Below, piece by piece: positions 8,168-16,247 of a stretch of DNA of 64,000 nt; positions within the stretch are counted from its first letter, which is position 1; the number at the start of each line of letters is the position of its first letter. Source of the DNA: Micromonospora lupini. Its GTDB lineage: Bacteria > Actinomycetota > Actinomycetes > Mycobacteriales > Micromonosporaceae. Under the pieces are notes generated by a model. It was not told the origin of the DNA, did no database searches, and was given only the letters and a program-made list of their open reading frames with translations. Position numbers and translations under genes: made by a program. The stretch lies in contig NZ_JAPENL010000003.1 in assembly GCF_026342015.1 (NCBI RefSeq), positions 248,001 through 312,000 on the forward strand. Direction: 5' to 3'.

Positions 8168-9349
8168 TTGGGCTCAAGTGGTTGTTGCAACGGGGTGGAT
8201 TCTCGTCAGGATGAGGGGTCATGCCGGGGCAGAGGTTGTCGTCCGCGGAGCGGGCGCAGATTGAGGTGTTGTTCGGTCAGGGGTTGAGTTGTCCGCAGAT
8301 CGGGCAGGTGATCGGGCGGGATCGCTCGACGGTGTGGCGGGAGTTGTCGCGGAATCACTGCGGTACGGGGGGTCGGGTGCCGACGGGTCAGCGGCATCCG
8401 CATGGTCCTGCTCCGGGGTATGTGGCGGGGGTGGGCTACCCGAAGGGGTGGGGTGGGGTGTATCGGTGGAAGTACTGTCACCGCAACGCTCAGGGCAAGG
8501 CGGATGAGCGGGCGCGGCGTCTTCGTGAGGGGACGTTGCGTCCGAGGTGGGGGCGGGCGTGGCCGCCGTTGTGGGAGACGGTCAGGGATCGTCTGACGCA
8601 GCGGCATTCGCCGCAGCAGATCGCCCGGTCGTTGCGGCGGGAGTTCCCCGACAGACCGGAGATGTGGGTGTCACACGAGACGATCTACCAGGCGATTTAC
8701 TTCCAGGCCCGGGGTGGGATGCGCCAAGAACTCGCCCGGCAGGTCGCTCTGCGCTCAGGACGCACCGGCCGCCGCCAGCAGTCACGACAGGCCAGCGCGC
8801 TGCGGGGACGCCCGTGGGTGCGTGACTTTCACATCTCGACTCGCCCGGCGGAGGTCGCTGACCGGGCCGTGCCGGGGCACTGGGAAGGTGACCTGGTCAT
8901 CGGCGCCCGAGGGTCCAGCGCGATCGTCACCCTCGTCGAGCGGGCCACCCGGTATGTGATGCTCGGCGCTCTGCCCGAATCGCGGGTCAGTGAACAGGTC
9001 ATCGAGACCCTCACCGGTCTCATGCGCCGCCTGCCGGCCGAGTTGCGTAAGACCCTGACCTGGGACCAGGGCATCGAGATGATCCGGCATCCCGTGTTCA
9101 CCCTGGCCACCGACTGCAAGGTCTACTTCTGCGACCCCCACAGCCCGTGGCAACGCGGCAGCAACGAAAACACCAACGGTCTCCTACGCCAGTACTTCCC
9201 CCGCTCCAGCACCGACTTCCGCACCTGGTCCCAGGACGACCTCGACGCCGTCGCCCGCGAACTCAACGGACGACCACGCCAAACCCTCGACTGGCAGAAT
9301 CCAGCCGAGGTACTCCACAAGCACCTGGTTGCAACCGCCGCTTGAAACC
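8168..9349 (+). mobile_element. IS30-family insertion sequence, copy 1 (1182 bp)
   Basis: The ends were set by comparison with copy 2 at 36264-37445, which has the same length. The left end (TTGGGCTCAAGTGG...GTTGCAAC) and the reverse complement of the right end (GGTTTCAAGCGG...GTTGCAAC) form imperfect terminal inverted repeats, about 17 of 24 positions identical. Both copies are flanked by GCC on each side, compatible with a 3-bp target duplication, although it cannot be excluded that GCC belongs to the element. The element carries one intact transposase gene. Two base differences from copy 2 were seen (8534 and 8697). Confidence 0.88.
8221..9345 (+). CDS. IS30-family transposase
   Basis: 374 residues. 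The N-terminal HTH (LSSAERAQIEVLF, GLSCPQIGQVIGRDRSTVWREL) is the IS30-type DNA-binding domain. The DDE catalytic core starts near residue 215: GHWEGDLVIG gives the first Asp, TWDQGIEM the second, and the NENTNGLLRQYFP segment the Glu. The reading frame is intact, so the element may be active. It is identical to the copy at 36268-37392 except for Thr in place of Lys in the REGTLRPR segment (ACG versus AAG). Confidence 0.95.
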   Translation: MPGQRLSSAERAQIEVLFGQGLSCPQIGQVIGRDRSTVWRELSRNHCGTGGRVPTGQRHPHGPAPGYVAGVGYPKGWGGVYRWKYCHRNAQGKADERARRLREGTLRPRWGRAWPPLWETVRDRLTQRHSPQQIARSLRREFPDRPEMWVSHETIYQAIYFQARGGMRQELARQVALRSGRTGRRQQSRQASALRGRPWVRDFHISTRPAEVADRAVPGHWEGDLVIGARGSSAIVTLVERATRYVMLGALPESRVSEQVIETLTGLMRRLPAELRKTLTWDQGIEMIRHPVFTLATDCKVYFCDPHSPWQRGSNENTNGLLRQYFPRSSTDFRTWSQDDLDAVARELNGRPRQTLDWQNPAEVLHKHLVATAA

Positions 9350-9428
9350 GCCCGCGAGGAAGCCCCCACATCGGCGATCTGGAGATGATCAAGGCGCCGG
9401 AGCCGTACCGGCTGCCCCCTCCGCCGCC

Positions 9429-9557
9429 TCAGGAGACCGCGAAGATCCCCGCCACCCCGAGAATCACCATCAGCAACACCGCTACCAGCGCACCCCGTTC
9501 GCTCTCCACCGCCGGCTCGCGGTACTCGGTCACGGGGTTCGTTGTGTCGCGGGGCAT
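9429..9557 (-). CDS. 42-residue single-pass membrane peptide
   Basis: A short reading frame with a polar N-terminus (MPRDTTNPVTEYREP, acidic stretch VESERG) and one hydrophobic segment of about 19 residues (ALVAVLLMVILGVAGIFAV) ending Ser-stop. A strong GAGGAGG lies 7 bases before the ATG, which is the main reason to believe it. It is divergent from the phospholipase D gene. The topology suggests an N-in or N-out bitopic membrane peptide. Function unknown. Confidence 0.65.
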   Translation of the reverse strand: MPRDTTNPVTEYREPAVESERGALVAVLLMVILGVAGIFAVS

Positions 9558-9681
9558 GGTGTGGCCTCCTCGGCTGTTGTCGCGTGAGCGTCATCCAGGT
9601 CACCGGTCGGCCGACCTGGCATGCGGACCCGCGTCCGGGGTCCTACCGTGAGGACGTTGTCGACCTCCGGGGGGCTGGACG

Positions 9682-11271
9682 TTGCCGTTACAGGACTGGT
9701 TCCTCACCGCACAGGAACGGGCCAACCCGGTCTCTGGGTTACCCGTCTGGACCAGCGGAAACCTCGCCGAGCCGTTGATTCACGGCGCGGCGTACTTCGA
9801 CCGGCTGGTCGACGAGGTGGAGGCGCTGACCGCCGGCGACCACCTCTTCTTCACCGACTGGCGGGGCGACCCCGACCAGCGACTGCGTCCGGACGGCCCC
9901 ACAGTTGCCCAGCTCTTCGCCCAGGCGGCGCAGCGCGGCGTGGTGGTCAAGGGGCTGATCTGGCGCTCACACCTCGACGTGCTCGCCTACAGCGAGGCCG
10001 AGAACCGCAACCTCAGCGAGACGGTCTCCGCGGCCGGCGGCGAGGTGCTGCTCGACCAGCGGGTCCGCCGTGGCGGCTCGCACCACCAGAAGCTCGTGGT
10101 GCTGCGGCACCCGGACGACCCGGAGCGGGACATCGCGTTCGCCGGCGGGATCGACCTGTGCCACAGCCGCCGCGACGACGCCGCGCACGGCGGCGACCCG
10201 CAGCCGGTGCAGATGTCCCCCCGGTACGGCTCGAACCCGCCCTGGCACGACGTGCAGCTCGCGCTGCGCGGCCCGGTCGTCGGCGCGCTGGACACCCTGT
10301 TCCGGGAGCGCTGGACCGACCCGATGCCGCTGGACTCGGAGAACCCGATGGCGTACGCGCGGGACCGGCTGCGCGGCGCCGACCTGCGGCCGGACCCGCT
10401 GCCCGAGCAGCCCGCCGACCCGCCCGAGTGCGGGCCGCACCAGATCCAGGTGCTGCGCACCTACCCCGCCGTCCGACCGCGCTACTCCTTCGCGCCCGAC
10501 GGCGAGCGGACCGTTGCCCGGGGCTACACCAAGGCGGTCCACCGCGCGCGCCGACTCATCTACCTGGAGGACCAGTACCTCTGGTCGACCGAGGTGGCCA
10601 ACCTGTTCGCCCAGGCGCTGCGGGAGAATCCCGAGCTGCACCTGGTCGCCGTGGTGCCCCGGCACCCGGACGTGGACGGCCGCCTCGCCCTGCCACCCAA
10701 CATGGTCGGCCGTGAGCAGGCGCTGTCGTTGTGCGAGCGTGCCGCGCCGGACCGGGTGCACGTGTTCGACGTGGAGAACCACGCCGGCACTCCGGTCTAC
10801 GTGCACGCGAAGGTCTGCGTAATCGACGACGTCTGGGCCAGCGTCGGCAGCGACAACTTCAACCGCCGCTCCTGGACGCACGACAGCGAGTTGTCCTGCG
10901 CGGTGCTCGACGACACGCGCGACGAGCGGACGCCCACCGACCCGGCGGGTCGGGGCGACGGGGCACGGACCTTCGCCCGGGACCTGCGCCTGCGGCTCTG
11001 GCGCGAGCACCTGGACCGGGACCCGGACGGCGCGGACGACGGCGACCTGCTCGACCCGGCGGACGCCGTCGCGGCCGTCACGGCCGCGGCCGACGCGTTG
11101 CAACTGTGGTACGACGGCGGCCAGGTCGGTGACCGCCCGCCGGGCCGGCTGCGCCCGCACCGGCCCGAGCGGCTGCCCTGGTACACCCGCGCCTGGGCGC
11201 TGCCGGTGTACCGGCTGGTCTACGACCCCGACGGCAGGCCGCTGCGCGCGAGGTTGGCCGGCACCTGGTGA
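9682..11271 (+). CDS. phospholipase D family protein
   Basis: 529 residues with two HKD half-sites. The first is degenerate in spacing (SHHQKLVVL near residue 134, followed by FAGGIDL). The second is canonical: HAKVCVIDD near 376, then GSDNFNRRSW. Such enzymes cleave or transfer phosphodiester bonds of phospholipids through a phospho-His intermediate. No signal peptide is seen, so it is probably cytoplasmic or membrane-associated. The start is a TTG at 9682 after a G-rich stretch. Its 3' end overlaps the convergent gene by 52 bases. Confidence 0.88.
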   Translation: MPLQDWFLTAQERANPVSGLPVWTSGNLAEPLIHGAAYFDRLVDEVEALTAGDHLFFTDWRGDPDQRLRPDGPTVAQLFAQAAQRGVVVKGLIWRSHLDVLAYSEAENRNLSETVSAAGGEVLLDQRVRRGGSHHQKLVVLRHPDDPERDIAFAGGIDLCHSRRDDAAHGGDPQPVQMSPRYGSNPPWHDVQLALRGPVVGALDTLFRERWTDPMPLDSENPMAYARDRLRGADLRPDPLPEQPADPPECGPHQIQVLRTYPAVRPRYSFAPDGERTVARGYTKAVHRARRLIYLEDQYLWSTEVANLFAQALRENPELHLVAVVPRHPDVDGRLALPPNMVGREQALSLCERAAPDRVHVFDVENHAGTPVYVHAKVCVIDDVWASVGSDNFNRRSWTHDSELSCAVLDDTRDERTPTDPAGRGDGARTFARDLRLRLWREHLDRDPDGADDGDLLDPADAVAAVTAAADALQLWYDGGQVGDRPPGRLRPHRPERLPWYTRAWALPVYRLVYDPDGRPLRARLAGTW

Positions 11272-11975
11272 ATCTGCCGGGCCGGCTCGGGCAGGCCGAC
11301 CTCACCCGGGTGCACGGTGAGCCCGCCCGGGTAGGCGAACGAGGAGCGCGGCGAGAAGTAGCCGAAGCCGATTGTCAGCGGGTTCGCGGGGCGCAGCGCG
11401 TACATCGGGTGCCGGGGTTGCAGGAACTCCACCGACTCGATCTCGAACGGCGCGACCGGCTCGGCCACGAACGGGTAGACCGAGCTGAGCAGTTGACCGT
11501 CGCGGCAGGTGAAGTAGCGGTGGTGCCCGCTGCTGATCACGTGGCCGGTCTCCCCCACCCGACACCGGGCGCGGATCAGCGGCGTCCCCTCCGCCTCGGT
11601 CTCGGAGAGCAGCGCCTCGCCGTTCACCTCGATCCTGGTCCGGCCGGCGAGCGCGGGGGCGCCCCGCGCGGTGGCGTACTCGCGCACCAGCCGGCTGGAG
11701 GCCACGTAGTGGGTCCACCAGCCGCCCGCGTTGAGCCCGCCGGGCGCGTCCACGCCGGCGAGTGAGACGCCGAGGTACGTCAGCGAGTAGGCGCCGAAGC
11801 CGGAGGTCTGCGTCTCGTCCTCGACGACGTACTGGTTGAGGAACACCTGCCGGTCCGCACGGGGACGCAGCCCGGCGGGGACCAGCGCGGCGACCGCGTC
11901 CGGATCCGCTGGCAACCAGCTGAAGTAGAGCGTGCGACTGTTCACGACGAGCTGGGGAGCGGCTGGATCGAGCAT
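11220..11975 (-). CDS. acetoacetate decarboxylase-like protein
   Basis: 251 residues. The pattern LYFSWLPADPDAVAALVPAGLRP at the N-terminus, FLNQYVVEDETQTSGFGAYSLTYLGV, and FEIESVEFLQPRHPMYALRPANPLTIGFGYFSPR at the C-terminus resembles actinobacterial members of the acetoacetate-decarboxylase superfamily. The Schiff-base Lys of true decarboxylases is not evident, so a different reaction is likely. The 3' end overlaps the phospholipase D gene by 52 bases in convergent orientation. Confidence 0.6.
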   Translation of the reverse strand: MLDPAAPQLVVNSRTLYFSWLPADPDAVAALVPAGLRPRADRQVFLNQYVVEDETQTSGFGAYSLTYLGVSLAGVDAPGGLNAGGWWTHYVASSRLVREYATARGAPALAGRTRIEVNGEALLSETEAEGTPLIRARCRVGETGHVISSGHHRYFTCRDGQLLSSVYPFVAEPVAPFEIESVEFLQPRHPMYALRPANPLTIGFGYFSPRSSFAYPGGLTVHPGEVGLPEPARQIHQVPANLARSGLPSGS

Positions 11976-12355
11976 GGTGCCTCCGAACCGGGTGTCTACC
12001 CCGCGACGCTACGGCCGGTCCCGCCGACGGGACAACGACGGATAGTCGACACTGCTGCCCGGTTGTCGGATTTCATGTTGACCGGTCGGCGGAGGGTGGC
12101 ACACCGACCGGTCGGGCCGGACAGGATGACCGGGTGCCGCAGGATCGCGCGCTAAACGGGTAAGAGACCTCACAACCTGCGCGGTCGTTGCCGCGTTTGG
12201 GGCGTTTTGTTGCTCAACACGCCTTAAGTGCATCAACCTTTCGGCTAGATTTCCGGGAGCCGATCAGGTTAAGGTGAGTCCCGAACGGCCCATTCGAAGT
12301 TAAACCAAAGCGTCACGTCTTTTTGTCCGCGGACGAGGTGCAGGGAGGACCACCC
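11976..12355. other. 380-bp intergenic region upstream of the sigma-factor gene
   Basis: No convincing gene is seen here. The stretch from about 12180 to 12320 is clearly richer in A and T than its surroundings (for example GCGTTTTGTTGC, GTTAAACCAAAG and CTTTTTG) and probably holds the promoters of the downstream sigma-factor gene. A 75-codon minus-strand frame inside it has no ribosome binding site and an implausible composition. Confidence 0.4.
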
Positions 12356-13189
12356 ATGACCGCGCCAACGATCACCGAGCAGGCGAGCACCACGGCTGCC
12401 GAGCAGACGAGCACCACCAAGCTGGACCCGCGGGCGCTCACCGACAGCGCCGCAGACCTGCTCAACGCCATGGCCGCACTGCCCGCCAACCACCCGTCGC
12501 GCGCCACGCTGCGCGACCGGGCGATCGAGGCCTGGCTGCCGCTGGCCAACCACCTCGCCCACCGCTACAGCGGGCGGGGCGAGCCGACCGACGACCTGGC
12601 GCAGACCGCCGCCGTCGGCCTCATCAAGGCCATCGACAAGTTCGACCCGTCCCGCGGCGTCGACTTCGCCGGCTACGCGATCCCCACCATCATCGGCGAG
12701 CTCAAGCGGCACTTCCGCGACCGCACCTGGGACATCCGGGTGCCGCGTCGCCTCCAGGAGCTGCGGCTGGCCATCTCCGACGCCAACAGCTCGCTGCTGC
12801 AGACCCTCGGCCGCTCGCCGACGGTCGCCGACATCGCCGCCCACCTCAAGCTCACCGAGGAAGAGGTCCTGGAGGGCCTGGAGGGCGCCCGCGCGTACAA
12901 CGCGGTGTCGCTGTCCACCCCGACCGGCGACGGTGACCGGGCCACCGAGCTGGGTGACATGCTCGGCGGCGAGGACAACGAGTTCGAGCTTGCCGAGCTG
13001 CGGGTCGCCCTCGGCCCCGCGCTGGCCACGCTCGACGAGCGGGAGCAGAAGATCCTCACTCTGCGGTTCTACGGCAACCTGACCCAGTCGCAGATCGCCG
13101 ACCAGATCGGCGTGTCGCAGATGCACGTCTCCCGGCTGCTGGCCCGGGCGCTGACCAAGCTGCGCGGTCAGCTCGACGGCACCTACTGA
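12356..13189 (+). CDS. RNA polymerase sigma factor, SigB/SigF/SigG group
   Basis: 277 residues. Region 2 is clear: ANHLAHRYSGRGEPTDDLAQTAAVGLIKAIDKFD, followed by FAGYAIPTIIGELKRHFRDRTWDIRVPRRLQEL, which is the hallmark of stress/sporulation sigma factors of the SigB/SigF type. Region 3 is near 140-180 and region 4 contains the HTH LTQSQIADQIGVSQMHVSRLL near 245. The ATG at 12356 follows AGGGAGG with 8 bases between. No anti-sigma or anti-anti-sigma gene is adjacent, so the regulatory partner must lie elsewhere. Confidence 0.92.
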   Translation: MTAPTITEQASTTAAEQTSTTKLDPRALTDSAADLLNAMAALPANHPSRATLRDRAIEAWLPLANHLAHRYSGRGEPTDDLAQTAAVGLIKAIDKFDPSRGVDFAGYAIPTIIGELKRHFRDRTWDIRVPRRLQELRLAISDANSSLLQTLGRSPTVADIAAHLKLTEEEVLEGLEGARAYNAVSLSTPTGDGDRATELGDMLGGEDNEFELAELRVALGPALATLDEREQKILTLRFYGNLTQSQIADQIGVSQMHVSRLLARALTKLRGQLDGTY

Positions 13190-13206
13190 GGGCCTGCCCT
13201 GAACGC

Positions 13207-13254
13207 CACACGATGAGGGGCCGGGTCAGCGTGGCCCCGGCCCCTCATCGTGTG
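13207..13254. terminator. strong hairpin after the sigma-factor gene
   Basis: A perfect 19-base stem (CACACGATGAGGGGCCGGG and its complement) with a 10-base loop starts 18 bases after the stop codon. It also lies before the end of the convergent GNAT gene, so it may act in both directions. Confidence 0.8.
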
Positions 13255-13320
13255 TCAGGACGTCCGATCGGCGTACCGGCCGGGTCGCTCCCCTGCGGGG
13301 AGGCGGCCCGGCCGGTCCCG

Positions 13321-13911
13321 TCAGCGGCCGGCGGGCTCCCGCCACATCGGCCAGAACGGCGTGCCGTCGGGCACCCGGAACGGCTCGCCGGCCCGGTAAC
13401 CGTGCCGTGCGTACAGGTCCCGGCTGCGTGGACTGCTCGCCTCCAGGTAGGCGGGCATCCCGTTGGCGTCCAACCAGGCGTGGTGGTGCCTCATCAGCGC
13501 GGTGCCCAACCCCTGCCCCTGCCGCCCCGGCTGCACGGCCAGGAAGGCCATGTGGTGGTGGTCCGGATGCGGATGGTTCGCCGCGAACAACTCGTCGAGA
13601 TGCTGGAACCGGTCGGTCCACTCGCCGCACGCGGCGGCGAGCCGGGCGTCGTAGTCGGGCGGCGGCGGGGCCGGCTCACCTACCGACGGGAGCCAGACCG
13701 CGACACCGGCCCGGTCCGCGGTGGCGTGCACGAACCCGTGCCGCATCGCGTGGTCGACAAGGATCTCGAAGTCCCCGGCCAGCACCGCCTCGCGCTTGCT
13801 CGCGTCGGGCACCAGCCAGTAGGTCACCTCCAGGACCGTGAACGCCTCCGCGATCCGGTTGGCGACCATCGTCGTGTCCGCAGGCCCGAGCTGTTCGATC
13901 GTCACGCTCAT
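13321..13911 (-). CDS. GNAT-family N-acetyltransferase
   Basis: 196 residues. The acetyl-CoA loop is visible as QPGRQGQGLGTALM near residue 137, followed by YLEASSPRSRDLYARHGY, typical of actinobacterial GNATs close to the puromycin-acetyltransferase/Rv1347-like shape. The start ATG overlaps the permease stop by four bases (ATGA), showing translational coupling with the transporter. A role in modifying the transported amine or amino acid is possible but is only inferred from the coupling. Confidence 0.85.
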   Translation of the reverse strand: MSVTIEQLGPADTTMVANRIAEAFTVLEVTYWLVPDASKREAVLAGDFEILVDHAMRHGFVHATADRAGVAVWLPSVGEPAPPPPDYDARLAAACGEWTDRFQHLDELFAANHPHPDHHHMAFLAVQPGRQGQGLGTALMRHHHAWLDANGMPAYLEASSPRSRDLYARHGYRAGEPFRVPDGTPFWPMWREPAGR

Positions 13912-15431
13912 CGGGACGCCTCCGCACCGGCCGGCGTCGGCGCCTGCTGCTCCGCCGACCGCACGGCCGCCGCGGCGCTCGCCGCGCCGAGACCGATCCG
14001 GGCGTACGTGTCCGGACGGTTGCTGCGCAGCAGCAGCGCCCACGCGACGCCAAGCGCGGCCGCCACCGGGTAGACGGCGGGCAGTGCCCAGCGCAGGGTG
14101 GAGTCGGGTGCGACGCCCAGCAGGTCGGCGAAGTTCGACACGGCCAACCAGATGATCACGACGAGCGCGACGGTGGCCAGGCCGGGCGCGATGGCCCGCC
14201 GCCAGAGGGTCTCGCCGCCGTGGCGGACGAAGTAGGCGATCACCGCGACCGAGGTGGTGGCGATCAGCAGCAGCACGCCGAACCCGCCTGTGGTGCCGCC
14301 CCAGAAGAACAGCTGGACCACCGGGTCCCAGCCGTTGACGGCGTAGAGCAGGATGACCAGCAGGCCAAGGACGCTCTGCGCAAGCGACGCGGCCCGGGGC
14401 GAGCCGGTCCGCGGCGAGGTCTGCCCGAACACCGCCGGCAGCACCCGCTCCCGGCCCAGCGCGAAGGTGTAGCGGGCCGTGGTGTTGTGGAACGAGATCA
14501 TCGCGGCGAGCACCGAGGTCAGGAAGAGCACCTGCCCGATGGTGACCGCGGTGTCGCCGAGCTGGGCGGCGGCCAGGTTGAAGATCAGCCCGACGCTCTG
14601 CTCGCCGGCCTCGGCGACGATCTTGTCCGGCCCGACTGCGACGGTCATGGTCCAGGACGAGAGCGCGTACAGCCCGGCGATGATCGCCACCGAGAGGTAC
14701 GTCGCCAGTGGCACCGTCCGCTTCGGGTCCTTGCTCTCCTCGCTGAACACCACAGCGGACTCGAAGCCGACGAACCCGAGGATGGCCAGCACCAGCACCG
14801 CGCCCACCCCCGGCACGAAGAGGTTGTCCGGCGACAGGGCGGCGAAGCTCACCTGACCGTCGGCCGGGTTGCCGAGCTGACCCAGGTCGAAGACGAGGAT
14901 CACCACGATCTCGGCGACCAGCAGCGCGGCGAGCACCAGGCCGTTGATGTCCACCCGCAGCAGGCCGAGCAGCCCGACCAGCGCCCACGCCACCAGGGCG
15001 ACGATCGACCAGTGCGGGTGTCCGCCGAAGATCCGGTCGAGCACCGGCTCGGCGGCGACGCCGATGGTGCCGTACAGCCCGACCTGGAGCGCGTTGTACG
15101 CGATAAGCGCCACCCAGGCGGCGCCGACGCCGGCCGGCCGGCCGAGGCCACGCGAGATGTAGGCGTAGAAGGCGCCAGCGTTCTCGACCCGGCGGGACAT
15201 CGCCACGTAGCCGACCGAGAACAGGGCGAGCACCGCGGCGACCACCAGGAAGGCCAGCGGTATGCCAGTGACGCCGATGACGCCGTAGCCGGTGGTGACG
15301 ACACCTGCCACCACTGTCAGCGGCGCGGCTGCGGACAGGACGAAGAAGATGACCGAGGGGACGCCGAGGCGGCCCCTCGCGAGGGCTTCGGAGACGTTGC
15401 TGGGTCGGTCGACTGTCGATGTCGATGGCAT
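13908..15431 (-). CDS. APC-superfamily amino acid permease
   Basis: 507 residues with about 12 hydrophobic segments. The N-terminal consensus (VIFFVLSAAAPLTVVAG), the GFVGFESAVVFSEESKDPKRTVP segment, and SFHNTTARYTFALGRERVLP match APC-type proton-coupled amino acid/amine transporters. The start ATG at 15431 has CCGGAG 7 to 8 bases upstream; the frame is open farther upstream but that part is not protein-like. Coupled to the downstream GNAT gene and 46 bases downstream of the GPP34 gene, so the three may form one operon. Substrate unknown. Confidence 0.87.
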   Translation of the reverse strand: MPSTSTVDRPSNVSEALARGRLGVPSVIFFVLSAAAPLTVVAGVVTTGYGVIGVTGIPLAFLVVAAVLALFSVGYVAMSRRVENAGAFYAYISRGLGRPAGVGAAWVALIAYNALQVGLYGTIGVAAEPVLDRIFGGHPHWSIVALVAWALVGLLGLLRVDINGLVLAALLVAEIVVILVFDLGQLGNPADGQVSFAALSPDNLFVPGVGAVLVLAILGFVGFESAVVFSEESKDPKRTVPLATYLSVAIIAGLYALSSWTMTVAVGPDKIVAEAGEQSVGLIFNLAAAQLGDTAVTIGQVLFLTSVLAAMISFHNTTARYTFALGRERVLPAVFGQTSPRTGSPRAASLAQSVLGLLVILLYAVNGWDPVVQLFFWGGTTGGFGVLLLIATTSVAVIAYFVRHGGETLWRRAIAPGLATVALVVIIWLAVSNFADLLGVAPDSTLRWALPAVYPVAAALGVAWALLLRSNRPDTYARIGLGAASAAAAVRSAEQQAPTPAGAEASR

Positions 15432-15477
15432 ACGACTACTCCGGTTGTCGAGGGGAGGGTTGGGGTTACCGGGGGAA

Positions 15478-16104
15478 TCAGGGGATGCCGCGCAGCACGG
15501 CTGCGCCGACGGCGGCCTCGGTGTGCCCGACAAGCTCCTTCAGGGGCGCCGGCAGCGCGGGGATGAGGACGTTCAGCCGGTGGTGGGCGCGGGGGCCGGC
15601 GCTCCACAACACCTCGCGGGTCAGCCCGGCGGCCACGACCAAGCCGAGCAGCAGCGCGTCCGGCACGCTCGGCGGGTCGGGGCGGTCCAGCAGGGCTCGC
15701 AGCCGGGTGGCCGGCCAGGCCAGGGCGTTGAGGTCGATCGGGAGATAGCTGACCGAGGTGCGGAGCAGCCGCCGGCTCTCCTGGCGACGCAGCACACCGG
15801 CCCGGGCGAGCCGCTCGCCCACCGAGGTCGTCGCGCTCTGCGCCAGAAAGCTGAGCCAGACGTTCACCGCCCGGTGCTGGGACTCGCCGATCAACTGGTC
15901 GAGCACTGTGTGCGCCAGCGCGTCGGCGGGTGGGCGCCGGTCGATGACGGTGACCTGTCCACCCGAGACGGTGATGTGCCCGTAGAGGGTCAGCTCACCG
16001 AGGAGTCCGGCGGCCAGGCCGAGACCGGTCGCCGCCGGATGGAGCTTGGCCTTGCCGCGGGTGTCGTTGTGGGCGATGAGGAAGAACTCGTCGGCGATGA
16101 GCAA
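15478..16104 (-). CDS. GPP34 (Golgi phosphoprotein 3-like) family protein
   Basis: About 208 residues. The N-terminus LLIADEFFLIAHND and the following GLGLAAGLLGELTLYGHITV match the bacterial GPP34 domain, whose eukaryotic relative binds phosphatidylinositol-4-phosphate. The TTG at 16104 is preferred because GGGAGG lies 5 bases upstream and translation then starts right at the domain; an upstream GTG at 16131 is the alternative. The gene is divergent from an XRE/DUF397 pair, a neighbourhood typical of developmental loci in actinomycetes. Its job in bacteria is unknown. Confidence 0.78.
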   Translation of the reverse strand: MLIADEFFLIAHNDTRGKAKLHPAATGLGLAAGLLGELTLYGHITVSGGQVTVIDRRPPADALAHTVLDQLIGESQHRAVNVWLSFLAQSATTSVGERLARAGVLRRQESRRLLRTSVSYLPIDLNALAWPATRLRALLDRPDPPSVPDALLLGLVVAAGLTREVLWSAGPRAHHRLNVLIPALPAPLKELVGHTEAAVGAAVLRGIP

Positions 16105-16175
16105 ACGGTCCTCCCGCTCGAGTGTGTCCACAGTGTTCGCGACCCGGAAAAGGATGCACCGACAGCTACTGCAAC

Positions 16176-16199
16176 GCAACTCCCAGATTTGATAGTTGC
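16176..16199. promoter_or_regulatory. inverted repeat in the GPP34/XRE divergent promoter
   Basis: GCAACT at 16176-16181 and AGTTGC at 16194-16199 form an inverted repeat with a 12-base AT-rich spacer. An overlapping TGCAAC/GTTGCA pair extends it. It lies between two divergent genes in a locally AT-rich patch, so it is a plausible operator for the XRE regulator; binding is inferred. Confidence 0.5.
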
Positions 16200-16247
16200 A
16201 CTCCGTGCAGGCGCGACCTGCGGATCTTGTCGTGACAGACTCGGACG

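Larger units (their letters stand above)
8127..9391. repeat. long imperfect palindrome (element a), split by IS copy 1
   Basis: The left arm 8127-8164 and right arm 9353-9391 are inverted repeats of each other: TGATC, then CTCCAG, then ATGTGGGGGC and CTCG all recur in mirror order. With the insertion sequence removed they would form one hairpin of about 80 bases directly after the pirin gene and before the minus-strand gene at 9429. It resembles the uninterrupted element at 40006-40084, which also begins TTGATCCACTC. Confidence 0.65.

Noticed and set aside
12009..12236. 75-codon minus-strand reading frame upstream of the sigma-factor gene
   Set aside because: No ribosome binding site, composition unlike a protein, and it overlaps the AT-rich promoter region.
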